Notes: generated from the letters alone by a model not told the origin. Shown: positions 24,341-38,200, numbered from the stretch's first letter. The stretch: 64,000 bases of DNA from Ananas comosus (GCF_001540865.1 NC_033621.1:16948573-17012572), one strand, 5' to 3'. Translations and numbers: made by a program.

Positions 24341-25046
24341 GGGCGTTTTTGGTTCGTTTATTTTAAGCTATGAAATCAAAATCAAATTCATTAGTTTCGA
24401 TAGCTATTATTTGTATTACAAAAATCAAATTCTAATTTCATTCCACTCTTAAATGTAAATAATTTAATTTATTTTTGGCCTAATCTGATTTTGGATCCTG
24501 AATTAGACTCCAAAGCTTTCTTTTAAAATCTTAGGCTGGCATGTTTGGTTCATGATTGGAATAAAAATAAGAAATGAAATTAAATTGCATTGGAATCGAA
24601 ACTAGAATGGTGAATCATCAAAAAAAATGTTTGGTTTATGATTGAAATGGAAATTGAAACAGCCATATAAAATTTTGAAAAAAAATTTGGTGAAGAGAGA
24701 GGAGAACGATGAAGGGAGAGGAGAGGAGGTGTTCGTGAGAGATGGTTTTATGTGATTTACTTTGAAATTGATCAATCCTGAATTCAAAGCTAAATTTATT
24801 ACTACTATTCTACTCTGGAATGGAAATCATAATCCAATTCCTGTAAAACAAATAACAACTAATCGGAATCAATGAATTTCATTCCAATTACGTAGTTTAA
24901 AATAGGTAAACCAAACTAAATGTCTATTTCGATATTCATTTAAATAATGAACCAAACATTTTTGGATATGCATGATTCTATTTTTCATTTTAATACAATC
25001 TAATTTCATATCCCATTTCTATTCCAATCGCCAACTAAACATGCCC
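24341..25046. mobile_element. Tourist-like (PIF/Harbinger) MITE with TAA target duplication
   Basis: The ends are imperfect inverted repeats (GGGCGTTTTTGGTTCG on the left; the right end read inward is GGGCATGTTTAGTTGG). They are flanked by TAA at 24338-24340 and 25047-25049. A second pair of TGTTTGGTTCATGATTGGAAT-type motifs inside suggests one MITE within another. No coding capacity. Confidence 0.68.
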
Positions 25047-26636
25047 TAAGAGCATAGGAGAGAAGTTTTTTTTTCCCCTCTTTCTTAATTTTTTTTCTTT
25101 TTGTATATAGGAAAAAATTATAATTTTTTAAAATTTCAATCTACTTTGTTAATTTTATTATAAAATTTAAAATATATAAATAATGATTAAATAGTTTAGG
25201 CTGTTAGTAACTTGGTATTAAATATAAATGTTAATTTTATAATATGAATTCATATATAAATTATACAATTAAAAATAAAAAAAATTAATTTTATATTTTA
25301 CGAAAATTAGTTGAGGAAATCACATAAAATATACTAATTAAAATATTAATACGCAATGCAAGCAAAGATTTCTCTTTTCATTTCACTAATTAATGGGGGA
25401 CTACCATGCCTACTAAAAATTTTGAATGTGCTCATTGCACCATTTATCCCTTAAACACGTGGCCATATTTGGAATAATCAGTATGGATAATATCATTCGC
25501 ACCCATCAAAAGATTAGAAATATCATAAATAACTTTACAAAATTAGTAATATCAAAGCAAACAAAAGAGAACAAGATGAGAAAATATTTAATAAAGTTGA
25601 ATAACTATTTCAAAATAGCTTACTGTTGAGAGAGCTCCTTACATTTTCTATATTAGGGAAAATAGCTGCATTTATTTAAAATTGTTCCGTAATTTGTCTG
25701 TAACATTCTATAATTATTCTAAAATTAATTTTTGTAACTAATTTTAAAAATTAAAATTTAAAATAACTACCCGCAACATTGAGCGGGTCCTTAACTAGTT
25801 TTATATGAAAAGCTACAATCCATACAAATATATAATTTGATGATTTCTTCGATACACGTGGCAGAATTTCCTGCCTCCACGTCTATAACCCATTTTTTCA
25901 TTTTGTACTGTATTTGACTCTATTTGTTTGTATTTATTTGTCTCTTCTCTCTAGATCCTTCTTCCCCCTCTCCCTATATGTCTCTTTCGTCCCTACCCTA
26001 CTTTCTCCCTATCCTTCCTGTACGCCTTTTCCGATGAGTCTCTCAATGCCCTTCCTCTCTCCTCTTGCCCGCTACTCTGCCTTTCTCTATCTCTCTCTCC
26101 CTGATGAGCGCCCTATCCCCCTACCTATTGAGGTAAGCTCTCCGAGGTTTCTCTGGATCTCCGCCGGTCGATTCCATGGCAGACGAGATGAACCCATACA
26201 TTGGATGGTGGCCATCGTGTTGGACCTATGCCCGTTGGGTTGGATGTTATGATGACTACAATAACAAAGAATTGAAGGAAACAAGTTTCTTTGGCTTTTG
26301 CTTTCTTTTGGTAATAAATGAAAAGATTTTAGCATCAATACTGGGAAGACAAATATGAAAGACTATGCCTATATAACACCTCATACATAGGCGTCAATCT
26401 CATGAAACTATTTTGATTAATAAGTGTCTGGCTACTCTACTCTTATGAAGATGAAAGTTTTCATAGTTGTAAGGCCATGTTAGATGTGGCCTACGTAATC
26501 TTATTCAAGGCGATATATAAAGATACAGTCGATATATTCAAGCTGATATATAAAAGATACGGTCGATTCACGGTTAGGATATATCTAGATACATTCTTAA
26601 TTAAAGAACATAATTAAACATCCTTACATTAGATTT

Positions 26637-26648
<12 letters not shown>
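25047..26648. other. AT-rich intergenic sequence, nothing recognised
   Basis: Low-GC sequence with many stops in all frames. The short plus frames at 25914-26252 and 26176-26358 show no domain, start context or homology that I recognise. A weakly repeated GATATATAAAGATACNGTCGAT motif occurs at about 26510-26560. Confidence 0.5.
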
Positions 26649-26681
<33 letters not shown>

Positions 26682-26880
26682 GAGCTAGAATACTTCCAAA
26701 AGCACCAAAGAGGTAGTGCTTTTGAATTTTTAGCCTTTGGATAAAGAAATGTAGTGTTGGGATGATGGTGGTAGGTGAAATAGTGTTTCATTCAAAGGCT
26801 ATTAATAATCAAAGAGTAGATCCAAGTGCTAAAAACTTAGAAGCACCACCTCCGGGTGCTTCTAAAAGTATTCTAGCTCA

Positions 26881-26930
<50 letters not shown>

Positions 26931-26971
26931 TATATGTATATATTGAATCATAATTATTATATATGTAAAAA

Positions 26972-27008
<37 letters not shown>
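26649..27008. repeat. GA and AT microsatellites around a short inverted-repeat element
   Basis: (GA)n at 26649-26679, (TA)n at about 26884-26936 and again at about 26972-27008. They bracket the inverted-repeat element at 26680-26881. Confidence 0.85.
26680..26881. mobile_element. Short inverted-repeat element in a microsatellite (Micron-like), copy 1
   Basis: The left end TTGAGCTAGAATACTTCC is the reverse complement, with one mismatch in its first 17 bases, of the right end at 26855-26881. The 202-bp body is non-coding. It sits between a GA tract and a TA tract with no other flank, the arrangement reported for the rice Micron class of microsatellite-targeting elements. Confidence 0.6.
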
Positions 27009-27011
<3 letters not shown>

Positions 27012-27013
27012 TA

Positions 27014-27553
27014 CATCTCCTGTACTTTCGAAAGTACGGAGACCTCCCTCCTTGTAAGTTGTTTTTCGATGATAGGACATCTGATTCGATGATAGGACAT
27101 CTGATTCGACGATCAGCTCGTTAAATATAATCTACCCTATTGGAACTATTAGAAACCAAATTTTATAATTTTTTACCATCATTTACCATGCGATCAAAAG
27201 GTCTCAAAAATGCCTATTTTAATGGCCGATGTTACATGTTTTTAAGTTCAACGTTTTAGAAGTATCAAATTACATAAAAATTTGATAGAAAATTCTACTT
27301 AACATCAATAGCAGATCAATACTTTTGATTTGAAATTTGAGTCCTTTTTCCATTTTTTTATGAGATTTCAATTGTCGCGTTCATTTTGAGGCTACTCGTT
27401 CACTAGACAAACGAAGTCAAAAAATTATGAAATTTGGTTTCTAAATAGCTCAATAGTGTAGATCAAGTTTAATAGAACGATCGCCGAATCGGATGTCCCA
27501 TCACGAAAACAACTTACAAGCATAGAGGTCTCCGTACTTTCGAAAGTATAGGA

Positions 27554-27557
<4 letters not shown>
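27014..27557. mobile_element. Inverted-repeat element in a microsatellite, copy 2 (about 90-bp termini)
   Basis: The left end contains CCTGTACTTTCGAAAGTACG and the right end is its near-complement. Similarity continues inward for about 90 bases on each side, through TTGTAAGTTGTTTT and GGACATC(T/C)GATTCG. On the left a 20-bp unit of this terminus is tandemly duplicated at 27069-27108. It is flanked by (TA)n on both sides. Non-coding. Confidence 0.62.

Positions 27558-27621
<64 letters not shown>
27557..27621. repeat. (AT)n microsatellite
   Basis: Uninterrupted AT dinucleotide tract, with one AA break, separates two inverted-repeat elements. Confidence 0.9.
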
Positions 27622-27623
<2 letters not shown>

Positions 27624-27850
27624 GAGCTCCTATACTTTTAAAAGTACCAAGTTATTGGTACTTGTAAGTTTTCGGCCTTTGAATTAAGGGATGTGCGATT
27701 AGGATGATGTGGGCCCCTTAGGGTTGAGTGGATGATTGGTTGAATAGTATAATTTAACGGGTAAAAATGATCAAACGTGTAGATCTAACGGTAAAATTTT
27801 TACAAGCACCAAGTGCTTGGTGCTTTTACAAGCACTATAACCGAACTCTA
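27622..27850. mobile_element. Inverted-repeat element in a microsatellite, copy 3
   Basis: It starts TTGAGCTCCTATACTTTTAAAAG and ends GCACTATAACCGAACTC; the ends are imperfect complements. It is related in sequence to copy 1 (shared AAAAGCACCA and TTGAGCT motifs). It is flanked by AT on the left and by TATATATACACACACGCGCG on the right. Non-coding. Confidence 0.5.
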
Positions 27851-28236
27851 TATATATACACACACGCGCGCGCAAGTTTCGGTTCAATTCTAATCCTAAT
27901 ATTTTGTGACGGGCTTTATCTCCGGAGATAAAGAAACAGACTTGAAGTGCCCTGCTCTTTTATAGATCGTGAACAAGGAATCGCCATCCGCATTTGCAAT
28001 CGAAATCATAGCAAAAGTACGATTTTAATTTTTAAAGTTTATAAAGCCCATCATTGCGTATTGTTTATTGTCTTAATACTGTTTGTTGTCTTAATATAGC
28101 ATCCTCCATATCTAATTGAGTTGACTAAAATATAATTTCTACATTATTATTGAGAAGTAGGGAAACATTAATAATTTCGCCACAACTCCTTTCTCCTTAA
28201 AGAGTGCCAGGTGACCGCTTAATGCACTCACAATTA
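27851..28236. other. Intergenic sequence, nothing recognised
   Basis: A short TA/CA/CG dinucleotide tract (27849-27873) is followed by AT-rich sequence without open frames or recognisable repeats. Confidence 0.5.
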
Positions 28237-28604
28237 CGCCATGTTTGGTTCACCTATTTTAGACTATGAAATCGAAATGAAATTTATTGATTCCGATAAT
28301 TGACATTTGTTTTATAGGAATCGAATTCCGATTCCGAACCAAATCCATTTATGATCCAATCCGGCTTTGAATTCCGGATTAGCTCATTCCAAAGTAAACT
28401 ATTCAAAATCCTCTTTCACCAACATCTACCTCCTCTCCCTTCATTACTTTCCTCTCTCTTAATCAAAACTCTCTCTCAAAAATTTTAAATTTTCATTCTA
28501 ATAATGAACCAAACATTTTTAAATGATTCGTCATTCCAGTTACCATTCCAAAGCAATCCAATTTCATTTATCATTCCTATTACAATCATGAGCCAAACAT
28601 GCCC
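28237..28604. mobile_element. Tourist-like MITE with TTA target duplication
   Basis: The left end CGCCATGTTTGGTTCACC and the right end (inward GGGCATGTTTGGCTCATG) are inverted repeats flanked by TTA at 28234-28236 and 28605-28607. The body shares TATTTTAGACTATGAAATCG-type sequence with the MITE at 24341, so both belong to one family. 368 bp, non-coding. Confidence 0.72.
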
Positions 28605-29240
28605 TTAATTTTAAAAACTATGAAACACTTTACACATTCTAGATCATGATTTTTAGTATAAATCATCAATGGCTAAACCCTATATCAGTACAAACAGCTT
28701 AAAAAGTACGCAATCGCTTCCTTACAGGAAGATGGTGGCCTAATCATGATCAACTAAGCAGAAAATAAAGTGGAAACAATATCAGAATTTGATGCTCTCC
28801 CACAGTGAGGCATATTTCTACGCTGAGCGCTAATCAATGAAAAATTTAAGGCGGGTAACCTGAGAAAGACCCTGGATCACGAAGCTAAAAGTTAAATCCG
28901 ACCATAGGCTCTTCTGATTAAGCTATTTACAAGCATTGCATTATTGCATGGGAAAGATACAGATTTTTAGCACAAGAGCTTCACAGGTTTTCACAAAATC
29001 AAAATGAGCTACCCGCATTCCAAAAGCAGAAATTCTAATTAAAAACTTTCCTAGTTAGAGCTCTAGCGAGCTAGTGAAAAGATTTTCAGGCTTACATTAC
29101 AGTAAAAGCTAGTAGAGGAAATCCTCAAAGAGTCTCACTCAAACGCCCACTTCTGCGAAAGTCTAGTAGCATAAGCACTTCGATTTTTTCTTTTCCAGAA
29201 AAAAGAGAAAATTGCCTAATAATTAATTAACATCATTAAT
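28605..29240 (-). other. 3' flank and probable 3' UTR of the ILR1-like gene
   Basis: Non-coding sequence downstream of the stop codon at 29241-29243. No polyadenylation site could be fixed by eye. No other gene is visible. Confidence 0.5.
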
Positions 29241-32177
29241 TTACCGTTTGTGTGGACGTTTATTATGTCCGTCTAAATACTTGATTGCGACGGCAGCATG
29301 AAGAGCAGCTCCAACAGGAAGCGCTTTCTCATCAAGAACAAAATATGGAGAGTGCAAATTGTGGGTTGGCGACATAGTCTCGTTTCCGACACCAATAAAG
29401 AACATTGTGCTCGCCATCTTCTGCGAGTAGAAGCTGAAGTCCTCCGCACCCATGGTTGGTGGGCGCAGCTGAACATTAGCTTCTCCGAGAAGGCCCTCGC
29501 CCACGGCCTTCACATGGGCATACAACTCTTCATCATTCACAGTCGCAGGGTATGGGATGAGCTTCTCCATGAAGTCTACTGTGGCATTGCAACGGTGAAC
29601 TGCGGCTTGCATCTCTATAATCTTTAAGGTGAGGAAAGGACAAATTAGAGACTCCACCGGGACACAAAATCAATATGATTGCAGATAGCCATCTGAAGTA
29701 TAATAAGTACAAAAGCAATATGAGAAATCTGCTTGTTCGTCGCGATTAACGACCCAACCACCCTGATTCCCGTTAGTTTCTTTAAGGGGGTGTTTGGATC
29801 TTGTTATCTAAGATTCCTAAGTAGTGAAAAATTAAAGAAATTTCATTCGTCATAATGAGACTACTTGAGAATTATATATTTCTGTATTTGTTTTGCATAC
29901 TCATCTCATTGAAGATTACTAGGATTGTAAATTATTGTGTTTAGTTTAAAAGTAAAATTCCAGTACCGTAGGAGTAATATATATGATTTTCGACAATTAC
30001 CCTTATACTTAAAAAAACTATTTACTTACATTATTTACTAGTTGAATATCAAATTTAAATTCCAAATCTAAATTTCATATTGAAATTTGAATTCAGAAGA
30101 ATGAATTAAAATTTTGAATTCAAAATTAAATTTAAATTTTGAATTTACCATCTAGATTTGAATTTAAAATTTTCCAAATTTGAAATCAAATTCATAATCT
30201 AAATTTGAATTTAAATTTTTATTTTAATTTGAATTCAAAATCAAATTCATAACCTGTTCAAATTCATAACATGAATTTGGATTTTAAATTCAAATTCAAA
30301 ATTTGTATTTTAATTTGAAATGTGATTTCAAATCTAATTTGAATTTAAATTTTGAATTCAAATTCAGATTTTAAATTTAAAATTTGAAATTGAATTTGAA
30401 AATCAAATTCAAAATCTAAATTTGATTTTGAAATTGATATCAAAATTAAATTCAAAATCTAAATTTGAATTTTAGATTTAAAATCTAAGTCAGAATTCAA
30501 AATTTAAATTTGAGTCTGAAATCGAATAGAGTATGAATTCGAATTTAAATATCGAATCCAAAATCAAATTTTAAAGTCAAAATTTGAATCCAAAACCAAA
30601 AATTGAATTCAAAATCTAAATTTGAATTCAAAATTGAATTCAAAATGTAATTTGAATTTAACGTTTTAATTTAAAAAAATGAATTTAAATCTAAATTTAC
30701 AATTCAAAAAAGATTGATGGCAGTTTGGGAATTATGAAAACTAGTGAGATTCCATATACTCATGAATAGGAAATACGCATCACCTTCCACGTTAATAGGA
30801 TTCTCCCTTCTGGAGAAAAATTCAATTCATTTGGGAATACAATATTCCCGATCATATTACTATGTACCGTTAGCCAAATGCTATAATCTGTAATGGATTT
30901 TCAGTAATCTAATATATTTAGCATGAACCAAATGTCCCCTAACAGCTATCAACTTTATCAAAGCCAAATACCTTACATACCCCTGAATTAGTGCAGGCAT
31001 TCAGAAGAAAATAGGGATAAAGTTGAACTTGTACAACATAATAACCAGCCCACTAGCATGAGCAACTTGTTATCCATACCATCAGCTCAAAATGTTTCAG
31101 CATAGTTATTAGTACTAAGAGTGCGTAGTCCTTATATATACAAATACTTTTTATATCTAATATGAGACTATTGAGCTGTCACATAAGGTCAAATAATAAT
31201 CACGTGTTAACATCATAATCACATGTTAACGCAACCACAAAACTTGATAGAAGTGTGACTGGAGCAGTTGATTGATACCGACAGATATTACATGGCTTGT
31301 TTTTTATTTTTCCCAAGGTTCTATAGTTCAGTTGACAATATGCAATTTCTGCTAATAGTTAGGAGGTTTCAGCATATTTCTGCCTTTTTGTTTAATGATC
31401 AACGTGAATTAAAATCATGCTTTACTTTTTACAATAATTCAGAAGGTGAGTGTCGCATAAGTCAGAGAATTACCTCTTTAATCCGTTTCATGAGGTAGGA
31501 GAGGCCTTCAGTTGTCATACTTCTGAAAGTGCCGCTGAAAGTTACCGACTCCGGAATGACATTGTATGCTTCTCCTGCCCTTATGAACCCAACTGATATT
31601 ACCTTCAAATAGCATAAAATGAAAAAAAAAAAAAAAAGAAAAAAAAAAGAGGCACTGCTTTGTTACTTTTGAGCAATGCAAATTCTATGAAATATCATTT
31701 GTAGATACTAGATTTCCTTTCTCTACAGAACCTAATAATAAGAAACTTTCTTACTTCCAGTTCACAATCTACTTAAGCATTAAATAATAGAAACCTAATA
31801 AAGCTTCTAATGTAAAACATCATTACACTTGCCATAGTCTTCACATGCCCCTAAGGGTGCGTTTGGTTCGAGTTATCCTGGCAGGATTACAGGCAATCCT
31901 GCCAGGATAACTGTGTTTGGTTAATCCGCTATGTAATCTAGTCGTTAATGTAACATTACAAATCGAGCAGGATTACATCGAAAATATGAATGGGAGGGGG
32001 GTCGTGTATCTTGTATTACTGAAACCCGTTAATACTACATATTATGTAAAATGACAATTTTACCCTCCAATAACCCCAAATCTAATTAACAGTATTATTT
32101 TTATCTCTCTCTCGCCTTCCTCCCTCTCTCTCGCACGCCGCTTTCTCTCGCTCTCTCTCTCTCTCTCTCTTGACGTG

Positions 32178-32209
<32 letters not shown>

Positions 32210-35200
32210 GCACGAACATCTATCATCTTCTATTGCGTCGTCCTCCCAAGTAATCATGACGATCTCCTTCCCTTCATTTGTTATTTCCGTAAAAAATAAT
32301 ATTCAAATGACCACAACAAGGGCAATTTTGGAAAAAATTATACTTTTATGTCAAGATTACTAAATTTTATAAACTGAACCAAATATATTAATGCTATCAA
32401 TACTGTAATCTAGTATTACATTACTGTATTAAACCAAACGCGCTAATGCAGCATCAGTAGTAATCTCATGCCGAAATCTAACATACCTGGATATATCGAG
32501 ATACTTTGTAATATTACATAACTCGAGCCAAACGGGCCCTAAGCAGTATCCGAATTTGGTACTGGTTAATGCACCTATTAAATATAAAAATATTTAAACA
32601 CTGTTCTCTACCAGCTTAATCTTTTAGAGAAGATTGTTTCATATTATTTAACATGATAACAAAGCAGAAGTTCCTGAGTTCGAGTCATGGCAAACTCCTA
32701 ATATTATTAATTTCCTCCTATTTAATTCAAATCCACATCATGGACCTATCGAAAAGTTTCGAACCCAGACGTGAAAGGGGAGTATTAAATATAAAAATAT
32801 TTAAACACCGTTCTCTCAACTTAAGGTTTTAGGCCCCCTTTGTTTCCAAACGAGAATTTTCGTATCCGAGAACAGTAGTTCTCGGATCCCTAAAATAAAC
32901 TGATATAATATGGTATAAAACTGGAACTGCTATTCCACATTTTTCCTGGAACAAGTTTGTTCCCAAGTGGGAACAAGGTTAATTAAAGCCTTAATTTATT
33001 TTAATTAATTTTTTTAATTATGTTATTATATTATTAATTAATTTAACTAATATATTTAAATCAGTATCCATTGCTTAAATAATGAAGTAATTAATTAATT
33101 TATTACTTATAATTAATTAGCTAATTAATTATTAATAATTTAATATATTTATCTATAAACTAATATTTATATTGATCAACCTATACAATATTTAGCTAAT
33201 AAATTAATTAATTTATTAATTTCTTTAAGTAATATTTTGATGTTAATTAATTAGATAAATAATTTTAATTTAAAATTATAACTATTATTCCTCTTGTTCC
33301 AATCTAACCATCCAAACACTATTTACCTTATTCCTAGGAATAACCCAATTTTCATCCAAATACAAAATTGGTCTAGTTCTTGCTTATTCTTGAACATGTA
33401 CCTATCCCTAGAATAAGCAGGTCTTAGTTGTACCCGAACCAAACGCAGCCTTAGAGAATAACGATTCTTTCGTATTATTTAACAGCACCAAATTTGTATG
33501 CTAGTTACAACTAAAAATTACGAGTACAGCATCAATATCTAAGTCAAATTTTAGCGAGCAAATTTATAGTTAACCCTGTCGTATATTTTATTCTAGATGA
33601 TAGTATTAGAAGAAATTTCAACCATTAGTTTATTGAGATGTAGGAAAAGAACAAGAGCAATGGGGGAAGGTATCTAGCTCACTTTGCTCTCAAGAGGATC
33701 AGACTCACGGGACACGAGCTGTTGGAGGCTGAGGATTGCAAGCGATGCAGGGATAACAGGATCAATGACTCTATGAGGGGCTGCAGCATGCCCACCTTTT
33801 CCCTTGATAGTGGCTAAGAAACGTCCAGAGGCTGCAAGAAGAGGTCCAGATCTCGAGGCAATCACACCTGTTCGAAGGAAAGGGTCAACATGCAAAGCAA
33901 AAATGGCCTGCACATTCTCCAGAGCACCTTCTTGTAATACATGGTAGGCACCAGCATTACCCTCTTCTGCTGGCTGGAAAACAAGCTTCACAGTGCCCTT
34001 CAACAGGAGAAGGCAAAGAAATATTTTAAAAAAATAATAAAATCAGTAATCAATTAATACAGCAAAACTGAACTGCATGAATGAGCCTTTTTAAAAGAAA
34101 AAACTGCTTTACCATTCTCCTGTAAATGACTAATTGTTTTAGTTTTATCAGAATCAGGGTTAAAAATGGCCATTCCGATGGAAGAAAGTTGGACAGCAAA
34201 AAGGAACCAAGGATGCGATTGCAATATACTAGAAATTCGGTGATCAAAATGTTTTAGTTGGAGGAGTAAGTTGCAATAGAGTGAAAGCACCAGGACTACC
34301 CAAACAAATATAGCAGAAATGAAGTACCAGTGGAACTTTCCGAATCCTGTCCTAAACTTTAATGACAGGATCAAAGTAGTTGATATCCCTCCTTCATATA
34401 GACTATTCAGAATATCTGATTGAGCTTCACAATTATATGATAGAACAGTAGCCTCCAATACAATATAGAAATTGCTGGTAAATAGAATTACCTTTAATTC
34501 ATTCTTTCTTTGTTGAAGCAACTTAGCTGCTCCTAGGAGCATTGTCACATGAGCATCATGCCCACAAGCATGCATTTTTCCACTTTCTTCGCTCTTGAAC
34601 TCCCAATCTACCAGCTCCTTCGGGAGAATAAATATGTCAAATAATTAGTCTCTAGCTGCCAAGTTGTTCAAAATGACTGGCGATAAATACTACAAAACAA
34701 ACTAGGATTTTATAAGCCATTCTGCTTCTAACTATAAAGAAGGTTTGCAATGTAAATCAAAGAAACATCATCATCAATCTATAAAGTGTTGGAAAGAATT
34801 AATATCCAAAATAAAGTGCAAAAATCATATAGATTTTTACATACCTCTTTATAGCTGAATTTATGTTGCAATTATCAGGATATGATATCGTCTTGTTTTA
34901 CGAACTCATTAATCCGCCAACAATTTGTCTCGCATATTATTCTTTCTCGTTGCAATCCGGCTACTAAAGTCGATAGCCGCACACCGCCCAAACCCCTAGG
35001 GTTTCTGATGGTGCCCTAGAGTGAACCCAAGAGAGAGAATTTTGTGGAGAGATTAAATTAATTTTTCTTGCATCTTGTATGTGGCCAATACCTCATGTAT
35101 TTATAGGCCACAAGGAAGACGTTAATCCTAATCCTTTCTGATTGAGTCTCACATAGATAAAGATTAAACAGATTACGATCCATTTTCTAAATTTATTCCT

Positions 35201-38200
35201 TATCCCCTGTAGATTAGGAATATTTCAGATAATTACCAATATTTATTCCTTATCCCATATGGATTAGGAATATTTTAGATAAATTCTAATGTGGACGAAT
35301 TCCAACATCTCCCACTCGTACACACTTGGTACTTATTTATATTTTCTCATCCCAAATATATTATCATCTCTTTTTGCTCTTTATACGGAAAATGGTTGGT
35401 GCGATCAATAACGAGAAGAATCAAAAGTGATGAGTGTTATATTAAGCAACCATCTAACTAACATAACACTACAACTCCAGATCTCGTCTATACCCCAAAT
35501 CACTTAACTACACCAGATCATAGCATCTCTGATCCTATAGAGCAAGCTAGATTTTTCTCATCAATGCATTTGTTCTCATGATTATATTGACAACAAATTT
35601 CAACACATAATCGCCCGGGCTATGAGTCACAAATTATAAGTGTATTGTCAAATGATTTTTTCTTAGATGCCTCATAGCAATCCATTTCAACTTGACTGCT
35701 TTCTTAGACATGTTCCGCTAGACCGAATCAATCATGGCCCTGGGATATCATGCTAAAGTAGCATCACCAAGTATCCACTTCATGACATGGTTCTTAGTCC
35801 CAAAGGGTACGCAAAGCTCACACAGCGACGAAACGGGGATCAATTTCGTTACTCTCTAAAATAGTGATCGATCTTGCACATATGGTATGAACTTATGCAA
35901 TGGTGGAGCTACCTCTAAGGACATGTCACGCTCAAAACACCATATGAATGTCGGTTCTGTTGCAACTCAAAACAACAAACCTCAAGACAGGACTACCCAC
36001 ATGGTGTCTTCTTTATATTCGGCTTCATACAAGCCAAGTAGAGTCGTGGACCATCTCTACTGTCGACTTTATATAGTCTCATCTTAGCTCTTTTAAGGCG
36101 ACATTCAAGATTTAAACGCTTCCAGCTTTTTTAGCGTAGAGTGGATCACCTGCATTACTAACTGCATTTATGTGATCTTATTTGTCTCATTCTGCTCACT
36201 TTCCTAGCAATAGGGCTATCACCTGTGTGAGAGGGTTGATCGAGGGCCTGGTGAAATTCATTCTCATAAGGATATTGTGCACTAATTTAAAATTCAAAAA
36301 AAATGAATAAAGAATGATGACAAATATATTTATTAGCAAAATATTAATACAACAAATATAAGGATCAAATCCTACACAAACCCAATCCTCTTACATATCT
36401 ATGAAAAACATCTCTAATAAGGGGTTTGGTAAAAAGATCTGCTATCATGTCATTAGTAAATGTAAATTTAATTACAATCTGACCCTATGCAACTATATCT
36501 CTAATGAAGTGATATCTGGTCTCAATGTGTTTAAATCTTTCATGATACTTTGGATCCTTGGCATAATAAGTTATTGCCGCTTTGTTGTCACAATAGATAA
36601 TAACAGCATCATCTGCACGTGTTGTTACATTCAAATTTATCATAAATCTCCTTAACCAAACAGCCTCTTATACTGTTGTTGTACATGCAATGTACTCCAA
36701 CTCCATAGTCGACAAGGAGACAGATGTTTGTTTCTTGCTACACTATGAAATAGCAGCTCCTCCAAGTACAAACGCATATCCCGAGGTAGATTTACGTTCA
36801 TCTCTATCTGTGGATCCACCAGCATCGGTGTATCCTATCAATCTAAGCTCTCCTCCATGATAGCATAGAGCAAGGTTCGCAGTACCTCGCAGATATCTGA
36901 AAATCCTTTTAACTGTCTACCAATGTGCCGCACCAGAATTACTCTGATATTGACTAACCATGCCAACAACAAAACATATGTCCGGCCGAATACACATCAT
37001 TGCATACATCAAGCTGCCGACTGCACTCGTATATAGGACTTTTTCCATCTGCTTTCTCTCTTCTTCTGTTTTAGGGCATTGTTCAAGGTTAAGATAATGA
37101 CCCTTTTCCATTGGAGTGTCAATAGGTTTCGAATTATGCATTCAGAATCGCTTTAAAATTTTTTTGATATAAGTCTCTTGAGACAAACTTAAAATTTTCA
37201 AAATCGATCCCTATGGATCTTGACTCCCAGTACATAATCTGCTTGTCCTATGTCCTTGATCTCAAAAGTAGAGGACAAGCACTTCTGTGTGGTAATAATT
37301 AACTCCATATTATTTTCGGCTAACAAGATATCGTCCACATATAGTGAAAGGATAAGAAAAGTTTTTTCTTCCCTTTTAACATACACACAATGGTCTTCTT
37401 CGATCATCACAAAGCCTATTGAAATAATTGCTCTATGAAAACGTTGGTACCATTGCCTAGACGATTGTTTCAAGCCGTAAATAGAATGTTTTAAGCGACA
37501 CACTTTGCGCTCTTGTCCTTCGGCTATGAAACCAAGAGGATGATTCATACAAATCTCCTCGTTTAGTTCTCCATTCAGAAATGCAGTCTTCACATCCATA
37601 TGGAACAATTTCAAATGTAAATGTGCAACAATAGCTAGAATCAGGCGAATTAAGACAAACCTCACCACTGGGGAGAATGTCTCTTCATAGTTTACTCCCT
37701 CTTTTTGGGTGTATCCTTTCGCCACTAGTCGGGCCTTAAATTTGTCAATTGATTCATCTGTCTTCCGTTTTATTTTAAAAATCTATTTATTTCCAATAGT
37801 TTTACGTCCAGGCGGAAGATCAACTAACTCCCACGTATTGTTCTTAGCCATAGAACTCATCTCATCCTCCGTAGCAGCTAGCCATTTATCACAAATTGGT
37901 GAACTCATAGCTTCTTCATAAAAAGCTGGCTTATCAACATCTAGAAGCGCACATAAACGATTCCCCTTCAATTTCAAATCGACGACGGGAACCACCTCCA
38001 CGTTTATTTCTTCATAATGATGGACTTTGTGAGCCATGGTCATTTGGCACACTCCCACTGACCATAGGATCACTCCTACTGTTTTGGACTATAGCTTTAT
38101 GCGGCCTCAGTGCCGCATTCTCGCCTAACAATTGAGCAACCCTGTTAGGTTCTTGCAACTCGTATAGTACAGATCCTTTTTAATCTCACCAATGTCTAGA

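Noticed and set aside
25914..26358. Small plus-strand gene with frames 25914-26252 and 26176-26358
   Set aside because: CT-rich low-complexity translation, no domain, no supporting splice structure.
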